Below are positions 15,933-24,037 of a DNA stretch of 43,214 nt, piece by piece (positions within the stretch are counted from its first letter, which is position 1; each line of letters starts with the position of its first letter). The notes beneath the pieces were generated by a model. The model was not told the origin of the DNA, did not search any database, and saw only the letters and a list, made by a program, of their open reading frames with translations. The position numbers were made by a program, and so were the translations under genes. The stretch is from an uncultured Clostridia bacterium (lineage in GTDB: Bacteria > Bacillota > Clostridia > Christensenellales > UBA1242), in assembly GCA_945937975.1 (NCBI GenBank), contig CAMEUD010000002.1, forward strand, positions 1 through 43,214. The letters run 5' to 3'.

Positions 15933-17231
15933 ATGAAAGAAATTGAACTAAAAAACCTTAAAGGGACAACAGACTTCCCACCAGAAGAACAAGCATTAAG
16001 AAATAAAATTATAGATAGTCTTAAAAACACTTTTGAAAAATATGGATATATGCCACTCGAAACACCAATGCTTAATAGTTTTGATTTACTTAAATATAAA
16101 TATGAAGATGGTGCTGAAATTTTAAATGAAGTTTATAAAATGAAAGACCAAGGGAATAGAGATATTGGTCTTAGATTTGATTTAACTGTGCCATTTTGTA
16201 AATTTATTGGATTAAATCATGACCTTGTTATGCCTTTTAGAAGATATGAAATTGGCAAAGTATTTCGTGATGGACCAGTAAAACTTGGCAGAGCAAGAGA
16301 ATTTTATCAATGCGATGTTGATGTTGTTGGTCTTGATGGAAGATTTATTGAAATTGAACAAATGCAAATGGTTATAAATGTTTTTAATTCTCTTGGAATT
16401 GACATTGTTATAAAATGGAATAACCGTACACTTATGAGTGGACTTATTTCAACTCTTGGAATAAGCGAAGATAAAATTGCTGACACAATTTCACTTATTG
16501 ACAGACTTGAAAAAATTTCAAAACAAGAACTTGATTATGAATTTGAAAAAATTGGGATTAGTTCAAGTAAAGTTGATGAGTTATTAAACTTATTTAGTTT
16601 ATCACTTGATGAGTATGTTGAAAGATATTCAACCACAGACAATGAATTATTAAAACAAGGTTTAATCGAATGTCAAGATATTACAAAATTAATTAAAGAG
16701 TTAAATCTTGAAAACAACACTCAATTCTCACCTACTCTTGCTCGTGGATTAAGTATTTACACTGGCACAATATTTGAATTTTTTGACAAGCAAAAAAGAA
16801 TCACATCATCTCTTGGTGGCGGTGGAAGATATGACAAAATAATAACCGACTTTATGAATAATGGACAATCTTATCCTGCTTGTGGACTCACTTTTGGTCT
16901 TGAACCAATTTATGCCATTTTGAAAAACAATAACAAAGAACAATTTATTGATGTTTTGATTGTACCAATGGGAACAGAAACAAAATGCCTTGAAATTGCA
17001 AACAAGTTAAGAGATGTTAATGCAAATGTTGTAACAGATTTTTCTGGTAAAAAAATAAAGAAATCATTTGAATATGCAAATAAATTAAATATAAAGTATG
17101 TTATGGTAATTGGAGAAAACGAAATCAATTCAAATAAATACTCACTAAAAGATATGGAAAAAGGTGAACAAATTGAAGTTGATGAAAACACATTAATAAA
17201 TACCATAAAAAACTATAAACTTAAAAAATAG
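15933..17231 (+). CDS. hisS: Histidyl-tRNA synthetase
   Basis: 432 aa, class II synthetase. It begins with LKGTTDFPPEE, and motif 2 is in FRRYEIGKVFRDGPVKLGRAREFYQ. The histidine-specific blocks ARGLSIYTGTIFEF and SLGGGGRYDKI are present, and the C-terminal ~90 residues form the anticodon-binding domain. The length is normal and GGAGAG precedes the ATG. tRNA-His lies 43 bp downstream in the same direction, so enzyme and substrate genes are adjacent. HisZ is a relative, but the full motif set and the C-terminal domain favour HisS. Confidence 0.95.
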   Translation: MKEIELKNLKGTTDFPPEEQALRNKIIDSLKNTFEKYGYMPLETPMLNSFDLLKYKYEDGAEILNEVYKMKDQGNRDIGLRFDLTVPFCKFIGLNHDLVMPFRRYEIGKVFRDGPVKLGRAREFYQCDVDVVGLDGRFIEIEQMQMVINVFNSLGIDIVIKWNNRTLMSGLISTLGISEDKIADTISLIDRLEKISKQELDYEFEKIGISSSKVDELLNLFSLSLDEYVERYSTTDNELLKQGLIECQDITKLIKELNLENNTQFSPTLARGLSIYTGTIFEFFDKQKRITSSLGGGGRYDKIITDFMNNGQSYPACGLTFGLEPIYAILKNNNKEQFIDVLIVPMGTETKCLEIANKLRDVNANVVTDFSGKKIKKSFEYANKLNIKYVMVIGENEINSNKYSLKDMEKGEQIEVDENTLINTIKNYKLKK

Positions 17232-17233
17232 AG

Positions 17234-17269
17234 TTGACTAAATAACTGTGTTATGTTAAAATAACACAG
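17234..17269 (+). promoter_or_regulatory. tRNA-His promoter overlapped by a perfect palindrome
   Basis: TTGACT (17234-17239), 17 bp, extended TGTTAAAAT with -10 at 17257-17262. CTGTGTTAT (17246-17254) and ATAACACAG (17261-17269) form a perfect 9 bp inverted repeat with a 6 nt loop around the -10 box. No T run follows, so it is not a normal hisS terminator. Confidence 0.65.
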
Positions 17270-17274
17270 CATAT

Positions 17275-17353
17275 GGTGGTTATAGCGTAGCTGGTCTAAC
17301 GCGCAAGATTGTGGCTCTTGAGACCGTGGGTTCAAATCCCACTAATCACCCCA
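17275..17353 (+). tRNA. tRNA-His (anticodon GTG)
   Basis: Complete cloverleaf: acceptor gtggtta/taatcac, anticodon stem caaga/tcttg around ttgtggc, T loop ttcaaat. The diagnostic extra G at -1 (17275) faces C73, and CCA is encoded (17351-17353). Confidence 0.97.
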
Positions 17354-17358
17354 TAAAT

Positions 17359-17388
17359 AAAAGGAACTTCTTTTTGAAGTTCCTTTTT
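17359..17388. terminator. Bidirectional terminator, tRNA-His / rmlA
   Basis: AAGGAACTTC TTTTT GAAGTTCCTT with flanking A and T runs. Confidence 0.9.
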
Positions 17389-17391
17389 ATT

Positions 17392-18258
17392 TTATTTAAG
17401 ATAATTATCATATAAATATTGTCCGTATAATGTTTTCTTTAATTTTTCATAATTTTTTTGTAATTGCTCTTTAGTGATATAACCTTTTTGATATGCTATT
17501 TCATCAATACACCCAATTTGCTTTTTTGTTTTCTTTATTGTTTTAAAAACAAAATTACTTGCTTTTAGTAATGTTTCACTTGTTCCAGCATCAAGCCAAA
17601 AATTCTTTTTGGGGACTTTACAAAGTTTAAGTTCTCCACGAGATAAATACATTTTATTTAGGTCCGTAACTTCATATTCTCCCCTTTTTGAAAGTCCAAC
17701 CTTTTGTGCAAGTTCACTACACTTTTCGTCATAAACATAAATACCTGTTACACACATATTGCTTTCAGGCTTTTCAGGTTTTTCAACAAGCTTTGTTACA
17801 TTCCCTTGTTTATCAAAACTTGCCACACCAAATGCTCTTGGGTCTTTTACCGGATAACCAAAAACATATGCTCCGTTTGGATTGTTTACAGCATACTCTA
17901 ATTCTTTTTCAAATTCTTTGCCATAAAAGAAATTATCTCCCAAAACAAAACATACTTTTTGGTTTTTGGTATACTCCAAGCACTTATTAAAGGCACCAAT
18001 AGTACCTTTAATTTCTGTATCTTTCACAATGGTAAGATTAATACCCCATTCTTCACCATTACCTAGTTGTTTTTGATATAAATCAAAATTTTCACCATTT
18101 ACAACAATGTAAATATCTCTTATTCCAACTTTCATAAGCATTGAAATTGGATAATAAATTAATGGTTTGTCATAAAGTGGCAAAAGTTGTTTACTCAAAA
18201 AATTTGTGCAAGGCATAAGCCTTGTGCTTTTACCTGCACAAGCAATTACTCCAATCAT
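17392..18258 (-). CDS. rmlA: Glucose-1-phosphate thymidylyltransferase-like nucleotidyltransferase
   Basis: 288 aa, the usual RmlA length. Family blocks are clear: VCFVLGDNFFYG, FGYPVKDPRAFGVASFD, LVEKPEKP, VTGIYVYD, RGEYEVTDLN and FWLDAGTSETLLKAS. The enzyme would join a nucleoside triphosphate and a sugar-1-phosphate to make an NDP-sugar for envelope polysaccharide. The nucleotide loop is unusual: IACAGKSTRLMP instead of LAGGSGTRLYP. No rmlB, rmlC or rmlD is nearby, so the pathway is not visible. It starts 2 bp after the thrS stop with its GGGAG SD inside thrS, implying translational coupling under the thrS T-box. Confidence 0.85.
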   Translation of the reverse strand: MIGVIACAGKSTRLMPCTNFLSKQLLPLYDKPLIYYPISMLMKVGIRDIYIVVNGENFDLYQKQLGNGEEWGINLTIVKDTEIKGTIGAFNKCLEYTKNQKVCFVLGDNFFYGKEFEKELEYAVNNPNGAYVFGYPVKDPRAFGVASFDKQGNVTKLVEKPEKPESNMCVTGIYVYDEKCSELAQKVGLSKRGEYEVTDLNKMYLSRGELKLCKVPKKNFWLDAGTSETLLKASNFVFKTIKKTKKQIGCIDEIAYQKGYITKEQLQKNYEKLKKTLYGQYLYDNYLK

Positions 18259-18260
18259 AT

Positions 18261-20021
18261 TTACTCCCTATTTTCTAATTTGAGTTTTGCAAATGAAATA
18301 AATTCTTCAATCTCCATTTCTTTTGATTCATTTGTTCCACGAACACGAACAGAAACAGTACCATTGTTTATTTCATTTTCACCCATTACTAGTATATATG
18401 GAATTTTTTGAGAAATTGCACTTCTTATTTTGTAACCAATCTTCTCATTTCTCTCATCAAGTTCAACTCTGAACCCTTGTTTTTTAAGTTCCATTTCAAC
18501 ATCTTTACATTTGTCGATAAATTTATCACTAATTGGCAAAATTTCCATTTGAACAGGTGCAAGCCAAAGTGGAAGAACACCTTTTGTTTCTTCAAGTAAG
18601 AATGCAACAAATCTATCAAGTGAACCAAGAATTGCTCTGTGAATAACAACAGGTCTTACTCTTTCATTGTTTTCATCAACATATTCAAGTTCAAATTTTT
18701 CTGGAAGTTGATAGTCAAGTTGAACAGTTGAAAGTGTTACATCATGTCCAAGAGCACTTCTAACTTGAACATCAATCTTTGGTCCATAGAATGCTGCTTC
18801 ACCTTTTGCTTCATAAAATTCAGCACCACTGTCTTGCAAAATTTTTCTTAAAGCATTTTCACTCTTTTCCCAAAGTTCATCATTACCAAAATATTTTTCA
18901 GCATTATTTTCATCACGAAGTGAAAGTCTAAAACTATATTTTTGGAAACCAAAATCTTTGTATACATCAAGAATTAGTTTTATAACATTATCAACTTCAC
19001 TTTCAATTTGGTCTGGTCTACAGAAAATATGTGAATCGTTTTGAGTAAATGCTCTGGCTCTTTCAATACCACAAAGAGAACCACTGCCTTCAAATCTAAA
19101 ATCATTTGCAATTTCTGCAATGCGAAGTGGCAAATCTTTGTATGAATGCATAAAGTTTTTATAAATCATCATATGATGTGGGCAGTTCATTGGACGAAGT
19201 ACATATTCTTCATCATCATCTTCCCTTTTCATTGATGGGAACATATCTTCATGATAATGGTCCCAATGTCCTGATGTTTTATATAAATCAACTGTTGCCA
19301 AACTTGGTGTCATAACATGCTTATATCCAAGTGCAATTTCTTTGTCCATAATATAATCACTTAATGCTCTACGAACAATAAATCCATTTGGAAGCCACAT
19401 TGGAAGTCCACGACCAACAAGGTCAGAGAACATAAATATTCCAAGGTCTTTGCCAAGTTTTCTGTGGTCTCTTTCTTGTGCTTCTTTAACAAGTGCCAAA
19501 TGTTCTTTAAGGTCTTGTTTGTCCAAGAAGCCATAAACATAAATTCTTTGCATCATTTTGTTTTTTTCGCTTCCACGCCAATATGCACCACTAACACGAT
19601 TTATTTTGAATGCAAAATTTCTTAACATTTTTGTGTTTTCAACATGAGGTCCTTTGCAAAGGTCAGTAAAGACATCACCAAGTTTGTAAATAGAAATTTC
19701 TTCATTTTCTGGCAAGTCATTGATAAGTTCAACCTTGTATGGTTGGTTTTTAAACATTTCTAATGCTTCTTGCTTTGAAATAACTTCTTTTGTCATATCA
19801 AGATTTTGATTGATTATTTCGTGCATTTTTGTTTCAATTTTTTCAAAATCTTCTGGAGTTAAACTTTCTTCCATATCAAAGTCATAATAGAACCCGTCTT
19901 CAATGGCAGGTCCAATACCAAACTTTACATCTTCTCCAAACAAACTTTTGATTGCACCAGCAAGTACATGGCTTGCCGTATGTCTTGCTTTATGTTGTAA
20001 TTCTTCTTTTTCTTTATCCAT
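18261..20021 (-). CDS. thrS: Threonyl-tRNA synthetase lacking the TGS domain
   Basis: 586 aa against about 640 for typical bacterial ThrS. It starts directly in the second additional (editing) domain, with the zinc-type HxxxH site in HTASHVLAGA, so the N-terminal TGS domain is missing. The catalytic core has MNCPHHMMIY (zinc cysteine and histidine), motif 2 around ERARAFTQNDSHIFC, and motif 3 in VVIHRAILGSLDRF. The C-terminal anticodon-binding domain begins LAPVQMEILPIS. The SD is AAAGGAG. Expression is under a threonine T-box, and rmlA is coupled downstream. Confidence 0.96.
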   Translation of the reverse strand: MDKEKEELQHKARHTASHVLAGAIKSLFGEDVKFGIGPAIEDGFYYDFDMEESLTPEDFEKIETKMHEIINQNLDMTKEVISKQEALEMFKNQPYKVELINDLPENEEISIYKLGDVFTDLCKGPHVENTKMLRNFAFKINRVSGAYWRGSEKNKMMQRIYVYGFLDKQDLKEHLALVKEAQERDHRKLGKDLGIFMFSDLVGRGLPMWLPNGFIVRRALSDYIMDKEIALGYKHVMTPSLATVDLYKTSGHWDHYHEDMFPSMKREDDDEEYVLRPMNCPHHMMIYKNFMHSYKDLPLRIAEIANDFRFEGSGSLCGIERARAFTQNDSHIFCRPDQIESEVDNVIKLILDVYKDFGFQKYSFRLSLRDENNAEKYFGNDELWEKSENALRKILQDSGAEFYEAKGEAAFYGPKIDVQVRSALGHDVTLSTVQLDYQLPEKFELEYVDENNERVRPVVIHRAILGSLDRFVAFLLEETKGVLPLWLAPVQMEILPISDKFIDKCKDVEMELKKQGFRVELDERNEKIGYKIRSAISQKIPYILVMGENEINNGTVSVRVRGTNESKEMEIEEFISFAKLKLENRE

Positions 20022-20268
20022 TTTTCGCTCCTTTTAAATAAAAAAAGTCCATAAGAGATAAACTCTTAAGGACGATAATTTGTACCGTGTTTCCACCTTA
20101 ATTGCAAAATAAATTTGCCACTTAATTTCTAACTATGGTAGTTAGCAACCTTACCTTAAAAGTGGTTTCATACAAAAGTGTTTTTAAACAGCTTTCAGCC
20201 ACGACTGTTACTCTCTACAAAAACATTATTTTTGACTACTTGTCTTTTATTCGGTAAATTCAAATTAC
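20022..20268 (-). ncRNA. T-box leader (threonine) of thrS-rmlA
   Basis: Transcribed leftward. The conserved antiterminator T-box sequence is AAGGTGGAAACACGG (20085-20099). It is followed by the terminator GTCC-TAAGAG/CTCTTA-GGAC with a U7 run (20040-20073), then the SD. Stem I carries GAGAGTAAC and GTGGCTGAAAG blocks. The likely specifier is ACC (20164-20166, in GAAACCAC), a threonine codon fitting thrS. Uncharged tRNA-Thr would stabilise the antiterminator. Confidence 0.93.
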
Positions 20269-20274
20269 ACTTGT

Positions 20275-20303
20275 ATACTAATACAAAATATTAATATTGT
20301 CAA
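20275..20303 (-). promoter_or_regulatory. Promoter of the thrS T-box transcript
   Basis: Leftward TTGACA (20298-20303), 17 bp, TAGTAT (20275-20280). Confidence 0.75.
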
Positions 20304-20362
20304 CATTTTTATAAAAAATAATCAATTTTAGTCTATTTTAACCTTTCTAATATGCTTTTTGT

Positions 20363-20391
20363 TTGCAATAAAAATATTAAAACTGTATAAT
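20363..20391 (+). promoter_or_regulatory. Promoter of the HicB-like/nuclease operon
   Basis: TTGCAA (20363-20368), 17 bp with extended TG, TATAAT (20386-20391). AAAGGGA precedes the ATG at 20412. Confidence 0.75.
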
Positions 20392-20411
20392 AATAAAAAA
20401 GGGAAAATATC

Positions 20412-20732
20412 ATGGCTTTTAAAAAACAAGATAAATTTATATTTGAAGATGTGACAATAAATCAAGATACAAGTGATGTCATTTCTGTTCCACTTGTAAT
20501 TGTTAAAGGTACAAATAAATATCAAGGTTTTGTGCCAGGTTTTGTTATGAAAGATATTGTGAGTGAAAATCTTGAAGACTGCAAACAAAAACTTATTGAA
20601 CACACAAAAAATCTTATTAGAACAAAAATTAAAAATAATCAAGGTTTTCCATTCTTCCCTACAAATGAAGAAATAAAACAAGACTTTAAGAATGCTGTTC
20701 TAATCAAAAGAATGAATGTGAAAGTTAGATAA
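20412..20732 (+). CDS. HicB-like small protein
   Basis: 106 aa. The middle, FVPGFVMKDIVSENLEDCKQKLIEH, followed by a proline-aromatic FPFFPTNEEI and a basic VLIKRMNVKVR end, follows the HicB antitoxin fold pattern (substrate-like beta sheet, helix, then P-x-P-S-x-E-E-I). It lacks the C-terminal DNA-binding domain of full HicB proteins, and no HicA toxin gene is adjacent. It is the first gene of a two-gene unit with a nuclease-like protein 15 bp downstream, so it may control or neutralise that partner. The HicB assignment is by pattern only. Confidence 0.6.
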   Translation: MAFKKQDKFIFEDVTINQDTSDVISVPLVIVKGTNKYQGFVPGFVMKDIVSENLEDCKQKLIEHTKNLIRTKIKNNQGFPFFPTNEEIKQDFKNAVLIKRMNVKVR

Positions 20733-20747
20733 AAGGTTGATATTTTA

Positions 20748-21809
20748 GTGAGTAAAAATTTAAACTCTGAAGAATTAAGTATATTTAATAACTATAGCCA
20801 AAAAGAAAATCGAACAACTGCATATTGTGGCTTGATATTAAAACTGGTCTATAATGAGAATCCAAAACTTTTTGAAGATATTATTGTTTCACTAGTAAAC
20901 GATAGTAGTGATTTCTCAACACAATTTACATTGCAACCATTGTTTGATACACAAGTTAAAAAATCTAAAAGTATTCCAGATTTATGTATAAGTCAAAGAT
21001 CTTTTGCAATATATTTTGAAGATAAAAATACCGATTGGTTTACTCCTGAACAAATCAATAACCATATCCATGGTATGCTTAAAAATAATAAGTCAGACTA
21101 TATGATTATCTTTTTGATGACAAATGATTTTTCAAATGTCATAGACGACAAAATAAAAGAATGCTACAATAAAGCCCAAAAAAATAGTATAAGTTTAGTC
21201 AAAATTACTTTTTCAAAATATATTGATACAATAAAAAGTATTTGCAAAAATAATGTTAATAAATTAATAGAAAATTTAATTGATGAATTTGAAAATTATT
21301 TGGATAGGAATAATCTCTTATATGATTGGAAAAATCGTATAGACATAATATCTTGTAGAAACACACAGAATGAAATAACTCAATTATTATATGCATGCCC
21401 TAATCAAAATGGAGCTTATAGTCACAAAAAAAGTAAATATTTTGGATCATATATTGCAAACAGAAAAATTAACTATGTGGCAAATATTGATGCTGTTGTT
21501 ATTAGAGAATTGGATAAATATACTGGGAAAGTTGTATATAGTACTAAATGGAAGAATATAAAAGAAAGTGATCAAAAGTTACATGATATTGCTGAAACAA
21601 GATTCCAAAAATGTGAACAATGGAGAATTGACGAAGGAAAACAAAAGGCTTTACAATTATTTTTACTAAGTGACTTAAGACCTATTAACCTTATTAGGAA
21701 AAAGGGATGTGTGGAAACAAAAACCTATGTAACTGTGAAAGCTAAAAATTTAGATGAACTAATAACTGAACTTAAAAATAATAATGATTTCTACTGTGAA
21801 GAATTATAA
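20748..21809 (+). CDS. Candidate PD-(D/E)XK-family nuclease
   Basis: 353 aa, soluble. The N-terminal half contains E20 in QKENRTTA, PD at 77-78 (SIPDLCIS), and E91-D92-K93 in IYFEDKNTDW after a hydrophobic strand. This is the spacing of a PD-(D/E)XK metal-dependent nuclease core, with a conserved-looking Q in PEQINNHIHGM nearby. The C-terminal ~180 residues are of unknown family. The start is GTG, with AAAAGG 11 nt upstream. It is co-transcribed with a HicB-like gene, isolated between housekeeping genes, and may be a small defence or toxin unit. Family membership is inferred from motifs only. Confidence 0.6.
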   Translation: MSKNLNSEELSIFNNYSQKENRTTAYCGLILKLVYNENPKLFEDIIVSLVNDSSDFSTQFTLQPLFDTQVKKSKSIPDLCISQRSFAIYFEDKNTDWFTPEQINNHIHGMLKNNKSDYMIIFLMTNDFSNVIDDKIKECYNKAQKNSISLVKITFSKYIDTIKSICKNNVNKLIENLIDEFENYLDRNNLLYDWKNRIDIISCRNTQNEITQLLYACPNQNGAYSHKKSKYFGSYIANRKINYVANIDAVVIRELDKYTGKVVYSTKWKNIKESDQKLHDIAETRFQKCEQWRIDEGKQKALQLFLLSDLRPINLIRKKGCVETKTYVTVKAKNLDELITELKNNNDFYCEEL

Positions 21810-21849
21810 ATTCAAACAATAATAATTTTTAAAACATAAAAGATGATAA

Positions 21850-21886
21850 AAAAATATGTGAGATTATTCTCACATATTTTTATTTA
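21850..21886. terminator. Bidirectional terminator overlapping a gene end
   Basis: AATATGTGAGA/TTCTCACATATT with A and T runs. The stop codon of the leftward gene at 21870 lies in its stem. Confidence 0.88.
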
Positions 21887-22205
21887 AAATTTCACAAACT
21901 TTTGTATCAATTTCTTCTTTTATAAGATTATAGCAATCTAAAAAAACATTTTTAATTTTTGCATAATCACATGATTTGTTTTTGTCTTTTTCTGCAAAAA
22001 GTTTTGAATTTCTATTAAAATAAACAACTGCTGTTTCATAACTATTCTTTAATGCAGTTAAGTCTGTTCCAGATAGTTCTTTTAACAAGTTTTTGAAATA
22101 ATCTCTATCTTTTTTATAACAAACATCATTATAATTACTATCATCAAGAACCTTACTGATAATGCTTTTTACAACATTATCTATTGTTTTTATTTCAACT
22201 TTCAT
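21870..22205 (-). CDS. Small protein of unknown function
   Basis: 111 aa, mostly helical, lysine/aspartate/asparagine-rich, with no signal or membrane segment and no domain I recognise. It has a good SD (AAGGGG), its own promoter and a terminator, so it is very likely a real monocistronic gene. It sits beside the HicB-like/nuclease pair but on the opposite strand, converging on it. Any functional link to that pair is a guess. Confidence 0.7.
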   Translation of the reverse strand: MKVEIKTIDNVVKSIISKVLDDSNYNDVCYKKDRDYFKNLLKELSGTDLTALKNSYETAVVYFNRNSKLFAEKDKNKSCDYAKIKNVFLDCYNLIKEEIDTKVCEILNKNM

Positions 22206-22224
22206 AACTTACCCCTTCAACTAA

Positions 22225-22253
22225 TTTTTATCACAATAACATATTTATGTCAA
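22225..22253 (-). promoter_or_regulatory. Promoter of the 111 aa protein gene
   Basis: Leftward TTGACA (22248-22253), 17 bp with extended TGA, TAAAAA (22225-22230). Confidence 0.6.
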
Positions 22254-22263
22254 TATGCAAAAA

Positions 22264-24036
22264 TTAGAATTGGCTGTTATAGAGTTCAGCATAAACACCA
22301 CCTTTTGCCAAAAGTTCTTGGTGCGTGCCTTGTTCAACAATATTCCCGTCCTTCATAACTAGTATTTGGTCAGCGTTTTTGATTGTTGAGAGTCTATGTG
22401 CAATAACAAAACTTGTTCTACCTTTTGTTAGTGTATCCATTGCTTTTTGAATTTGTTGTTCTGTTCTCGTATCAACAGATGATGTTGCTTCATCAAGAAT
22501 GAGCATTGGAGCATTGTTTACCATTGCTCTTGCAATAGTAAGTAATTGTCTTTGACCTTGGCTTATGTTTGCTGTTTCATCAAGCACCATATCATATCCA
22601 CCTGGAAGTGAACGAATAAAGTGATCAATATGAGCAAAACTGCAAGCATTTTCAATTTGTTCATTTGTTAAACCTTTTGTTCCAAATGAAACATTTTCTC
22701 TTATTGTTCCATCAAATATCCAAGTATCTTGAAGAACCATTCCAAACAAACTTCTAACATATTCTCTTGACATATCTTTTGTTGAAACACCATCAATAGT
22801 GATTTCACCAGAATCTATCTCATAGAAACGCATAAGCAAGTTTACCAAAGTTGTTTTACCTGCACCAGTTGGCCCAACGATTGCAACTTTTTGACCTGGA
22901 AGAATTTTCGCTGAGAAATTCTTTATAATTTGTTTGTCTTTTGTGTAACCAAAACTTACATTTTTAAATTCAACTAAACCTTTGACATTTTCAAGAGTAG
23001 TTTTGTCGCCAGTTTCAACTTCTTGTTCTTCTTCACTCAAAAATTCAACAACCCTTTCTGTTGCAGCTGCACCACTTTGGAGAGTTGAACTTATTTGAGA
23101 AATTTGACTTATTTGTTGGTTAAATATTCTCATATATTCAACAAATGCAACAACAGTAACTGCAAATAATGGGTCGCTTATTGCCATAATTCCACCAACA
23201 ACACAAACTATTGTGTATGCCAAGTTGTTGATAAAATTCATTGTTGGATACATTGTACCAGATATAAATTGCGACATAAATGCAGAATTTTTTAATTCTT
23301 TGTTTACTTTTTCAAAATCATTTTGTGCTTTTTGTTCAGCATTGAATGTTTTTACAATATTGTGTGCTGAATAATTTTCTTCAACAATACCATTTAATTC
23401 TCCAAGAGATTTTTGTTGTTTTACAAAGTATTTTTGAGAAAATTTTACTAAAATCAAAACAAGTCCCATACTAATTGGCAAAGCACACAAAGTAATTAAT
23501 GTTAATTGCCATGAGTTTACAAACATCATAACAAGTGAACCAATAAACATTGTTACACAAGTTATAACATTTGAAATACTTTCGTTAAGTGTTTGACCTA
23601 TTGTTGAAACATCGTTTGTAACTCTGCTTAAAATATCTCCATAGCTTGAGTTATCAAAATATTTTAGTGGTAATTTGTTAATTTTTTCAGAAATAAGAGT
23701 TCTATATTTTTGAGTGATTTTTGCAGTTACGCCACTCATTATAAAACCTTGGAAATAACTAAACACACTCGACACTGTACACATAACCAAAAGCCATATA
23801 CATAGTGATGTTACTTTTTGTAAATTGATAGGAAGTCCAAGTGCTGAAACAAATATTTCTTTTCCAACATCTTTCAATAAATTTGGCAATATTAATGCAA
23901 TAACTGTTCCAATAACAGCAAATAACAATGCAACAACAACTGCCCAACGATAAGGTTTTAGTGATTTTATCAATAGCATTAATGATTTTTTACCATTTTT
24001 TGGTTTTTGACTGATATTTTTATTATGTCTTGCCAT
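22264..24036 (-). CDS. ABC exporter half-transporter, catalytic subunit
   Basis: 590 aa: a six-helix type IV exporter membrane domain (~25-320) and an ABC ATPase domain (~350-590). Walker A is GPTGAGKTTL, the signature ISQGQRQ (a slight variant of LSGGQ), and Walker B LILDEATSSVD with the catalytic glutamate intact. The H-loop is FVIAHRLSTI. Together with the partner encoded just upstream, it should form a heterodimeric multidrug- or lipid-type exporter in which this subunit provides the working hydrolytic glutamate. It starts 1 bp after the partner's stop, with AAGGAGGAG inside the partner's end. Confidence 0.92.
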   Translation of the reverse strand: MARHNKNISQKPKNGKKSLMLLIKSLKPYRWAVVVALLFAVIGTVIALILPNLLKDVGKEIFVSALGLPINLQKVTSLCIWLLVMCTVSSVFSYFQGFIMSGVTAKITQKYRTLISEKINKLPLKYFDNSSYGDILSRVTNDVSTIGQTLNESISNVITCVTMFIGSLVMMFVNSWQLTLITLCALPISMGLVLILVKFSQKYFVKQQKSLGELNGIVEENYSAHNIVKTFNAEQKAQNDFEKVNKELKNSAFMSQFISGTMYPTMNFINNLAYTIVCVVGGIMAISDPLFAVTVVAFVEYMRIFNQQISQISQISSTLQSGAAATERVVEFLSEEEQEVETGDKTTLENVKGLVEFKNVSFGYTKDKQIIKNFSAKILPGQKVAIVGPTGAGKTTLVNLLMRFYEIDSGEITIDGVSTKDMSREYVRSLFGMVLQDTWIFDGTIRENVSFGTKGLTNEQIENACSFAHIDHFIRSLPGGYDMVLDETANISQGQRQLLTIARAMVNNAPMLILDEATSSVDTRTEQQIQKAMDTLTKGRTSFVIAHRLSTIKNADQILVMKDGNIVEQGTHQELLAKGGVYAELYNSQF

Positions 24037-24037
24037 T

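Noticed and set aside
20328..20681. Leftward reading frame opposite the HicB-like gene
   Set aside because: Antisense to a gene with a good promoter and SD. The translation is composed of low-complexity aromatic residues.
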